Positions 55,127 through 64,000 of a stretch of DNA of 64,000 bases are shown here, one piece after another. A program made the position numbers and the translations under genes. Source of the DNA: Sarocladium kiliense. Lineage: Eukaryota; Ascomycota; Sordariomycetes; Hypocreales; Sarocladiaceae. The stretch covers positions 744,001-808,000 of the forward strand of contig JAUZTG010000029.1 of assembly GCA_030734395.1 (NCBI GenBank), given 5' to 3'. The notes under the pieces are model-generated. The model did no database searches. It was not told the DNA's origin and was given only the letters and a program-made list of their open reading frames with translations. How positions within the stretch are numbered: position 1 is the first letter of the stretch; every line of letters starts with the position of its first letter.

Positions 55127-56276
55127 GCTTTGCCAGTGCTTGTCATGAGAAAATTGAGGGATGGACCACTTCCCGCAATCTGGGAAAGTCATGGAAAGAG
55201 ACTGCCACACAAGGTGGAGGTACGGGGAAGGCAAATGTCCTTTCGAAGCCACAAGGATGAGACGACACGAGCATGACAACGGGGAGTTCGGCAAACACAG
55301 CTCGTCAAACGCAAAAAGCACCCGATTCGTCACTCGTCATATGACAAGATCGAGTCGCAAGTAGCCTCCGTTTCTGTCAGAGTCACACCTTTGCCTCACC
55401 TCTCCGCCTCTTCTCCTCTCCTAGTGCACCCTTCTACTTCCACATGCACATCGAAGTTTTCGCCATACCTCACCATCCTCGGCTTTTGCTCAAAGGCTAT
55501 TTCTCGGTACTTGAGTTCTTTGCATGGGAATTTTGGATCAGCGCGCTTGTTTTAGACCTTCTCAAAATCATCAATACTACCGAGCCTTTGCCTCTGCGAA
55601 GTCACGAGTCCCAGCAGACCTCGTCACCGCGATTCTTCACCTTCCGTGGCAATCGCTTTCTCAATCGTCATAGTTGTACCACTCGAACTCGAAGCTCTCT
55701 ACGATCACCGACCCTGCTTCTGGTGGGACGTGATCGCTTTGTTTCGTGGTCATGCCCAGCTTCTGTCAGCACACATCTGGGCCTTCGAGAATCACTGCCA
55801 CGACGCCACGGGACCAGTCGAGCTGACGTCGAATCACCGTGTACCCCCAGAGACCTCGTACCGACGCCCTCAACACCTAAGTCGAGCATGCTCTTCTTCG
55901 ACATCTGTGGACCTACCAGGATTCCACTCGCAAGTGAAGGACATCACTTGACGCCACTGCCTCGCCCTGTGAATCGAGTACAACAGCGCATCAGAACACC
56001 CACCGAAGCTGCTTCACTGCCGCCCTCGGGGCTCAAAGACACAAGCTCGTCACAAACAAGCATAAAAGGCAGAGGATCGCTGAAGCTTTCCAGGATTCCT
56101 TCCTTTGGCTCAGCTCCGGCAACACGAAGGTCACTACGACACCCCAAGATTGCATCACGGTCCCTCTAACCTACAACATCAACATCACCAAGCTGTGAAC
56201 GAAAGTACACATTTTGAAGCAACAAAGCCCTTCTCTCACCGACTCCTATTGGATAGAGAGAGGGTCCGTCGCAGCC
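55127..56276. other. Intergenic, 1.15 kb
   Basis: Between two plus-strand genes. A 241-codon frame at 55444-56169 lacks any domain and is Ser/Arg-rich; I think it is a leader by-product rather than a gene. Confidence 0.5.
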
Positions 56277-58057
56277 ATGGTCGGAGAACCGAAATACCCC
56301 CCCGAACAGATTTACTGGATCCTCGATAATGTCCTCAAGAAGACAAAGAACGATATGATGAGCCAAGGATTTTTGGAAACGTTCGGGAAGACCCTGACGC
56401 CAACTCAAATCCGCTATGTCAAGAACAAGTATGGGAAGGATCCAGACTTTAAGTACGTGTTCGCGGGGTTGAGTTATTGGACTGTCTAGGCATGATTCTT
56501 GTTGTGAAATTGCAGGTCAAACCTCCAGATCTTGACTGACATGGTCTTGCGTTTTTATAGTGCTCCAATGATCAACAAGAGACTGGAATACCTGGGACCA
56601 GGGACTCTGAACTTCCCTTACAGCTCAGGCGGGGTGGCAAGCGGCTCCAGCCAGGCCACGCCTGGCAGGAGAAGGGCTGTACAGGTGCCTACGGCATATT
56701 CGACTCCAGCACGGCCGTCATCGCGGCCTATCCAGAGCATAGAACAACCGTACACACCCCATCCACAGCCCGTTGAGCATCAAGTCGTTGGCGGACAGTT
56801 TTCGCCAATTGGCCATGCGGCACATCCTAGCGCCGGCTTCATGTTCTCTTCACCAAGTCAAATGAACTTGAATACACCGCTCGGCATCTTCTCACCGACT
56901 TCGAGTGGCACTTTACTTCACGGAACTGAAATATACTCCTCCCCTGTACCGATTGCTGCCCGTGTCGATCAGCCTCTTTTCTCTCCACCAGCACACACTA
57001 CCTCAAGGGATGTCGCAGGCTCCTCAGCACCCAAGCGGCAAAGAGAAACAACAGACGCGACGCAATCCTCAGCACCATCGGCCAAACGCATCAAGGTCAA
57101 GAGCAGTAGTAGACCAGCGCTTGCTCCAGCATCACAGGTTCAGACTCAGAGTGCCCAGATTGTGGACCAGGGACAGTATACCACGTACGTTGAACATACT
57201 TCGCCCAGCCCTGAGTCAATCTCAAGTGATGTTATGGAAGAGGAGGAAGGTTCGTGAGGGCTAACCATTCGTAAAGTAGCGTACCAACAACATACGATGC
57301 GTTCAGTTATCAATTTCAGACTCCGAGTGCGATACCAATGATGCAGAATCCGTCCATGTATTCAATACCATCTCGCAATTGTATTCTCACACAACAGAAC
57401 TATCACATGTACCCAACATGGGACCCGTATAGCCTTATCCAACCGCCATCTGTAGTCATCGACCCAATGCTGCAACAAATGACGCCGACGAGATCAAACT
57501 TTCAGGACACACCGATAATATATCAGAATCAATTACCTACGACAGGAATACAAGGCACAGAACCTATCCCTCCGCATATGGTTCCTCTACCTGAAGATAA
57601 TACATCTCCTTCAGTGTTCCGCCAACCGCATCAGGCCAATCCTCAAAGCCCCTTCCTTCCCTCGCCGCAACTGCACCAGGGGACAATAGCACCCGCAACC
57701 CTGACCAATGTGCAAGAGCCGGAGATCAAACAAGAGCCAAGACAAAGCCCCCTGAACGCGCCATTGCCAGCTGAACCATCGATCGAGGCCCACTCAACGC
57801 CAGCACCTGTACAACAGCCGGCTGAGGGGACGCCTCCTGGTCGACCTGACGCCGAAGATTACCTTGACAGTCTCTTGGAGGCGAACCTCCGAGATTCAAC
57901 AGATGATATCGATCGTGTGCTCTTTCAGGGAGAGGGAGGTTCTTCAACTGGGCTTGAAGCAGAAGACCTATTCCATGCGGACAGCTTCTTGTTTGACCTT
58001 GAGCCCCTCGTATGGGCAGCCCAGGCAGAGAGCCCTGACCATGAAACGCAGCCATAA
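56277..58057 (+). CDS. Unknown protein with a short conserved-looking N-terminal domain and a long disordered tail
   Basis: Three exons: 56277-56452, 56561-57184, 57307-58057; introns of 108 and 122 nt; 516 residues. The first ~70 residues (MVGEPKYPPEQIYWILDNVL, then KTLTPTQIRYVKNKYG and MINKRLEYLGPG) look like a compact helical domain, split by intron 1. The rest is Pro, Gln and Ser-rich, with SAPKRQRETT and AKRIKVKSS resembling nuclear signals, and an acidic C-terminus EDYLDSLLEANLRDSTDDIDR. The second intron begins at the strong GTACGT (57185) and joins QYTT to YQFQTPSAI. If it is retained, the protein ends at 57257 in an acidic EEEEGS tail. I do not recognise the family; its composition suggests a nuclear regulator, which is a guess. 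Confidence 0.75.
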
Positions 58058-61000
58058 ATCGTTTGAGCCTGCTCCGCAAAGCCGACTCTATACGCTGGTG
58101 CTGATCATTAGATACGGGTGGTGCAGACTCCCAGAAGTTCGACAACGAGGTCGAGACGTTCCTTCAAAATGAGACATGCGTCGAAACCCCTCGCTCACAG
58201 AGACGCAGCCCTCCAGGTTGATTGCAGAAACATGTTAGCGAGTCAAGGAGGCGCTACTCCATCCGCGCCTTGCATGACAAGATGCAAGTTCCTTCGATAC
58301 AGAGACCAATCAAGGGAAAGATTCCCTCGATTGTGCGTTTGAGGTCACGTGAGACCACTGACCACAGGGAGCTAATCTGGTAGGTGCCTCGCGCGAGTCG
58401 AGTGAGTGTTGAACCGACAGTTCACATTGTTCCTCTCATCGTGAGGCATCGCATTCCACTATACGCCCCCCTGAATAGCACTCTCTCCCCCGATAATGGA
58501 GTCGCGGAGGCTTCTGGCCACAGTCGCACAGACGAAGGAATGTTTCTCTGCTTCGCTTGGGCCGTCTCTCAGATTCCCAAGAATAGTGAAGACCTTGCCT
58601 CTCCCCTGATGCCTAGGGGGTGTGTTCCCCCTGAACAACTCCTCTCAAGGGATTGGAGGTTGACGAGGTCTTAGTTCCGCAACCTTGGTGGTTGGGTGGT
58701 CTACGAGAGGACGTTGGACCCTGAGGAGAAATGTTGGATCTCGGTCCGAAAAGGTGTTCGTGGGGCGTGACTGAGCATTGCCCGTGGCCAGAGCTAGGGT
58801 GATCCTTGAGACCACGGAAGACCAGCACTATCAAGGGAACGCCGCAGCATAATAGTCGAACACCGTCTGAGAAGCCTTTGAATATCCTGGTAACATGGAC
58901 CAAGCGGGGTGCTGCATTCCCCCTTCGATATAGATCCAAGTCAGGGTCATCTTAAGGACAGAATCCGTCTTCTACTGTGTGCAGACCACCGATGAGATCA
59001 GGAGCCACACCTGAGCCATCCTCGGATTAGAGGATCCTGTCCGAGCGCCAATACACATTCCCTGTGCTCAGACGAAGCATGGCATAAGTCAGAGGGATTT
59101 CCGATTGTCCAAGTCGGATCGTGGCAGAGCGTGCTCCCATCATTGGGTCGAGATCAACCCCCCTTTGCTGGACCAGGCTCACCCGGAGAAACAGCCAAAG
59201 GGTGATTCTGATAACCCTAATGTCAGAATACCGGCGAATAGTGTGTGTTTCACTGGACAGTGGGTGCTCGCCTTCACCCGCTGACACCGTGCAACATTCT
59301 CTCATCTGCGAGCCCCTCCTCCATACAGGACCAATACGCCGCCTTTGTATGCCATCCAGGGAACAGTACAACAACGTATTGAAGACCCCAAGTCTTGGAA
59401 TTGCAGGGGTGCTGGCCATGAGCAGGAGCCTTATTCTTTTCTCCCTGGAAATGCTCAAAGCTGTCTGCATACGTGAGGCAGTCAAAGTATCGCAGAGACC
59501 GGTGCGGTGAGCCCGTGGCTGGACAGAGGTCGTGCACGATCTTTCTCAGCGTCCTCTACCATATGATAGAATGGATGGTGCCGTCGAACCCAATTGAAGA
59601 TGTTGTAATCGGCACATCCAGGCTTGCAGGAACTGCGAAGTTCCTCCAAGAGGATCTGAGTTGATCTGTACGAGCAGACCAAGCTCAATTTTCTTCGCCC
59701 TTAGTCGAGCCTCCGGCCGATTCTCCCTCTACCCACATCGTGGCTACCGGGCTTTGTCTGGTCCCATAGGAGAGCTTCATGTCTTGCTCAGATCCCTCAG
59801 AACCTCGCCCCGCAAAGATCGCCCTGGGTTGACTGGTTTCTTCAACCAAGGAATGAAGAGCCAACGTGACCCGCGCAGTTCGCATCAAGTCAGCCACACC
59901 AAGCAGTCCCAACCATACGTTGTGGTTCTGGAGTTGTTGTGGCGGCTAGGGACAGGCTCCTTGGCCAATCCCGCAATGGCGCAAGGTGTGTAAGCTAATA
60001 TGGTGAGATGAGTACAGTGTTCAGCCCCACCATGGTGATCTGAGACCAAGCTGGGCAAGACGAGGTTGGGTGATCGATAGATTGTGGATGTCGGAAGACA
60101 AGAAGACAGCCACATAAGATGACGTGCCAGGGTGGGTGAGGTGAGGAAGAAGAGAAAAGAGAGAGGGAAGAAGGCCTGGAGTGTGGGAGAGTTGGTTGTT
60201 TTATAGACGTCTGCTCTCATGGGAGTGTGGAGAAGGGGATCGTGGTTGGGGGCGGTGCGTTGTACTCGTGCTACAGCGAATGAGTTCCTTCATCTGTGGC
60301 CTTGGTTAGACACAGGAACTTTCTTGATGACAGTAGTACATGGCACATCGGCAGTTGGGAGTGGAATTGAACCTCCGCTATCCAGGATTCCGCGTGATTA
60401 AGGACTAATAGAATGACAAGGGACATGGGATCACGATATAGGCAGACAGGCTCCTATGGTCACATAGATACGGAAAGAGTGATACTCTCGTGGCGATTTT
60501 CGCAAAGGTTCATGCTTTTGGGTCGATTCTCGGTAGTTCATCATTTCTTGTGCCATGTTATGGACATTGTTGACGTGTTACACAGGTCGGTCTGCGTGCA
60601 GCTCGCCGAAGAACGATGCTGTTATGTAACGACCCTCAACATCCTCGCACAGACGTGACCCATGCGCCCATCGGCGGTGCTTATGCCCATACACCATACC
60701 AAATCCCTCATCCAGAACGAACCGAGACTCCCTGAATACTTTGAAAATCCTTCATATAACGAGCGCCTGACCCCTGAAAGGCGCCCTTGATGGCCTGCTT
60801 CAACTCTGAAAGAGATCGAATTGGTCGCCCTGCCCACTTCCCGTCGAAAAGGGGTATCTATCGCAAGCGTATGAAGTATAAAACGATTGTTGCCGCCCCT
60901 GTCTTAGCTCCCCGCCTCACTGAGTCTCTGACCGACTCCTTATGTGCTGGCTCATATAGCCGTTGGTGATAAAAGTAGTGGTGCCGCCATCATGCGCAAG

Positions 61001-61111
61001 AACAGCGCCAAGTTGTGCTCTCATCCCAGGAATAATGTGTGTATTGTGAGACAAGGGCGTCCTCCAGGCCAAGAGCCTGTGATATGAGCAGGATGTGACT
61101 TTGCCGGCAGA
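58058..61111. other. Convergent gene-poor stretch of 3 kb
   Basis: Between two convergent genes. No gene is supportable. On the minus strand the region at 59027-60220 has several frames that look partly coding (for example CADYNIFNWVRRHHPF at 59500-59620), and a TATA-like box with a CT-rich leader and a well-placed ATG at 60033, but no splice pattern joins them. A degenerate palindrome is at 58615-58635. Confidence 0.45.
60199..60205 (-). promoter_or_regulatory. Orphan TATA box
   Basis: The minus strand reads TCTATAAAACAA, followed by a CT-rich leader and an ATG in a strong ATCACCATGG context at 60033, about 165 bases on. This is the layout of a fungal core promoter, yet no gene could be modelled after it. 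Confidence 0.35.
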
Positions 61112-63611
61112 TCATACAGTAATTGTGATGGTGCGATGTGACTCGGCATCTTCGAGGGGAAATTGGAACACAACCTTGTACAGTTCGCCAAGATAAGCGT
61201 AACGTGGCGAGCTCTGCATCATTATCTTTACGCTGTTTGCCATGTCCTCCGCCGAGACACGTTTGCCTCGCATGGGGAGGGCGTGATTCCGAGGAATGAT
61301 CGCATCCGTAAGCACGGAGTTCTTATACTGTTGAACCAGTACTGACTGTGTTGCGGAGGTGCCGAACGAGGTCGATTGCATACTTTGGACAAACTTCTGT
61401 AGTAAAACAGGCCCAGCTTTGGGTTCAGTAACCGAATCTCGATTGAACCCCAGGTTCATTGCGGCTTTGAGAACAAGGATCTTAGATCGGTTGATGTTGG
61501 GGTCCTCGGTTAGGGCGGTGGTTGTTGCGGTACTGGATGTCCTGGCGCTGCTTTGCGAGTAGCTAGACAGATTCGAAGCGCTACTTGACCATCGGCCTCG
61601 TCCACTGTCGCTTGTGGATGTGCCCAGAACCATGATGTTAGGCATATTTGGTGAGCGACCCTCTGGTGAGATAGGGGTATCCTCGAATTCGGTGACAGGT
61701 GTTTCGGGCACCACGGGTGGCTTTCTTGGTCGTTCTTCCTGTTCTCTTTGCTCTCGCTGCTCCCTTGCCTTGACGCTATCTCGTTTGGAGAAGGAAGAAC
61801 GATCCGAGTTTCGACTCTGCCGACCAGTCTCACTGGTCGTGCTTTGGTGAGGGAAGAAGCTGGTTTGTGTGGGTCTTGGAGTGATCCGGTCTGGTCGTAT
61901 TTGCGTCCAACCATTCCTGAAGATATCGCAAAGATCCCAGCATGCCTGCACGGCCGAGCCGAGGAGCTCCTCGTCAATACGTTTTCCGTCGCGTAAATTC
62001 TGACGCAAGCTGAACAGCATCTCGGCAAGTGACCAACAGGCTTGGAGTAGGTGATCGGTTTCTTCTCGAAGGTCCCCTCTTTGTTTCATGAGTCGATGGC
62101 AAAGTGTGATGTAAAAGTCCAAGGTTCTCTCCCTGAACATCTCCGGCAGATTCCTGCTATCTTGAGCACTGTATAGGCTGAGATAGTCTTTTAGCATGTA
62201 TGACCTCGAGAAAGTGTTCTAGAATATTAAGAGTACTTACTGGTTGTTCAGTTCAAAGCTGACACGCAAGACAGAGTCAGCCACTTCATCCTTCCTCAGC
62301 CTGACATCGAACAAAGCCTGACAGAAGTCTCGACAGAGATCAAGGTTCTCCCGTACAGATAGAAAATCGTCCGATTCTTCTTGGTTGTCGTATAGTCGTT
62401 GGCAGAGTTTCCAGCATGTCTTCCATGCTTTCTCGTGGGCGTCTGGTGTACCGGAACTGTTGAAGACTCGAGCACGGTGAATGGAGCTCAGGCTTGCCAA
62501 GGTATTGCACAGAGTCCAGCATTCCTGCAAGGCTGTCTTCAATGCCTTAACTTCTTCATCTTCACGGTTCAAAGGGAAGACCTCTGACACATAATCGTCA
62601 TCATCATCAGCCTCTGTCTCGGTCTGCTCGTCGATTTCTGCGCCATGTTTGGTAAGCTTTAGTTACTGGCTGTCACGAGACATCACTCACTCTCAAGGCT
62701 GCTGGTGCTGCTTGAACGCAATCGACTGGACTCATCGAGCATGTTTTGCATATCTTGCGCCCTGGGCGTCGCGCTTTCCACCGAGTATCGCACCGGCTTC
62801 ACATCCGTCGATACTGATGGCCGTGTGGGTACAGTGTTCTAAAGCAAATAGTTAGCAGGACGCCGATATACAGGGCCCAGGACGCATACCTGAGCAGAGG
62901 TGGCAGCAGGGGGTGATCGAGAAGCCGCATATTCTGCAGAGGGATATGCAGATCTCTCTTGGGGTTGCTCATTTTGCCTCAGGGTACCGGACGACGAAGA
63001 CGCCTACTGTCGTTAGTGTTTGAGAAGCGAAGATGGCGACTGCCAGTGCTCACCCATGTGTCAAATCCCTTGGGTGCGTGGATCACCGAGCTAACCTCCT
63101 CACCATCTGGTTGTCGAACATTGTCGGGTAATGCAGTCATAAGTGCCGTGAGCTTTAGCAGGATTAGCCAGCTTTTCAATCCAGAGGGGAGAAACCTAGG
63201 CTAGGCGCAGCCTACCTCAGTTCGATGAGGACCATCTCTCTCTTGTGTGACCTGTGCATGGACTTCCTCAGATGCATCATCCTCGATCTCTGTGGTTTCT
63301 GTTCCATTCGAGGTCACAGGAGATGGGCCGACTAAATCAGTCGGGCTCATGAGCCCGATAGGATTCGACGATATGCGAGCAGAGGACGGTCTGAGAGAGC
63401 CGCTGTCGGTGGCTGGGGGAGGTGAAGACCTGCAAGGAGGACTGTCAGCACTGGACCTGCTGCCATTGTAGCGATTTCGATTGACAAACATGGTTCGAAA
63501 TGGGGACTTGAGCCCATCTGTGTCGGAAGAAGCCGACATATCTCCTTTGTTGCTCGAAAACGGAAATTGCAAGTTCCCTGTTGACGATCGCAGAGGAGCT
63601 TCGAGTGCCAT
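61112..63611 (-). CDS. Conserved fungal protein of unknown function (probably DUF7624)
   Basis: Six exons: 63611-63216, 63152-63054, 63003-62890, 62838-62691, 62637-62241, 62177-61112; introns of 63, 50, 51, 53 and 63 nt; 739 residues. The first 250 residues are disordered, Ser/Pro-rich and acidic, with TFIED-like acidic stretches (EIEDDASEEV, EADDDDDYVSEVFP). The central part, from about residue 255 (REDEEVKALKTALQECWTLC), is alpha-helical with repeated W-x2-C and C-W patterns (ECWTLC, KTCWKLC, QACWSLAEM, QACWDLCDIF). The C-terminal part ends in SPRYAYLGELYKVVFQFP. The last intron needs the acceptor at 62178, because nearer ones break frame or give a 36-nt intron. The family matches what I remember as DUF7624; the function is unknown. 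Confidence 0.75.
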
Positions 63612-64000
63612 CTTGTCCTGGCGCAATTGAGCGAGAGAGCAGGACAGAAGAATCCTACCCTGTCTTATACGATGACAACGCCTGCGGCTGCAATGTCGTC
63701 GCTAGAGAAAGCTTGACCGAGCTATGCCTTGACGTGGCGCTGGAGGAGGGAAGCCTCGCAGGTCGCGTCTTGGGGCCGCCGTCTATGGGAGACAGAGCAA
63801 GAGGGTGGGCTGTAGCGGAAGCTAAGCTCGTTCACCCAACGGTCTGCGCTATGCCCGCGCGAGGGGAGGAGAAGAGGCAGCGACCTGAGAACGATGGAAA
63901 AGCAGTCACAGGCGCCTCTCCTCTAAGGTCGACGAAGGTCCGGAAAACGTGAGACGAACGAGGGCGCTGGCCGATCGATGGAGTGGAAGGATAAGGTTCG
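63612..64000. other. Upstream region at the right edge
   Basis: The promoter of the minus-strand unknown gene. No start of a plus-strand gene is evident before the window ends. Confidence 0.5.

Noticed and set aside
55444..56169. 241-codon plus-strand frame
   Set aside because: Arg/Ser-rich composition, no domain, sits in the leader of the gene at 56277.
60350..60400. tRNA-like GTGGAATTGAACC on the minus strand
   Set aside because: The T-stem does not pair and no D or anticodon arm can be drawn.
62205..62240. 36-nt intron in the six-exon unknown gene
   Set aside because: Keeps frame but is shorter than any other intron here; the 63-nt version keeps frame and has a branch-like GCTAA.

Overview
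The window is nuclear DNA of a filamentous ascomycete (Pezizomycotina). Evidence: almost every gene is split by short introns (about 46-120 nt) with GTANGT-like donors, CTRAC/CTAAC branch points and CAG/TAG/AAG acceptors; gene families are typical of the group (an AbaA-type TEA-domain conidiation regulator, two Zn2Cys6 regulators, an RTA1-like membrane protein, small secreted cysteine-rich proteins). The class is not fixed by what I can read; a dothideomycete would fit but is a guess. I modelled 20 complete protein-coding genes and one cut by the left edge, rebuilding exon structure by hand from splice sites and reading phase. No tRNA, rRNA, CRISPR or intact transposon was seen.

Layout. 0-7 kb: the 5' end of an unknown gene (-), a GPALPP-motif/DUF3752 protein (+), a saccharopine-dehydrogenase-like oxidoreductase (-), and two divergent short-chain dehydrogenases (-/+), the first lacking the usual catalytic serine. 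6.9-9.5 kb: two same-strand genes for small secreted cysteine-rich proteins, one a Kex2-type proprotein. 9.4-12 kb holds no gene I can support. 12-20 kb: a membrane-anchored RING-H2 ubiquitin ligase (-), a PPIH-type cyclophilin (+), and a secreted protein whose mature N-terminus is predicted to be histidine (HSWVE type, -). 23.5-26.5 kb: an RTA1-like seven-helix membrane protein (-) divergent from a Zn2Cys6 regulator (+) that carries a GC-AG intron. 26.9-36 kb: abaA (-), the ribosome-biogenesis protein Mrd1 (-), and a seven-exon LC8 dynein light chain (+). 36-43.8 kb is a 7.7 kb gene-poor stretch with a 10-bp minisatellite. 43.8-55 kb: an ELL-like RNA polymerase II elongation factor (+), a GH36 alpha-galactosidase (-) divergent from an XlnR-class Zn2Cys6 regulator (+), a calcineurin-like phosphoesterase (+) and a FAM86/Rrg1-like lysine methyltransferase (+). 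56-64 kb: two multi-exon genes of unknown function facing each other, separated by a 3 kb stretch that contains an orphan core promoter.

Working together. Most genes are housekeeping or regulatory and look functionally unlinked, as is normal in fungal chromosomes. The plausible local partnerships are the divergent pairs regulator/RTA1 (24.4-25.3 kb) and alpha-galactosidase/regulator (49.3-50.1 kb), and the tandem pair of secreted proteins. I do not see a complete biosynthetic cluster or a clearly new multi-gene system. The best leads are the secreted cysteine-rich proteins, the histidine-N-terminal secreted protein, the serine-less SDR, the GC-AG intron and two unknown-family genes.
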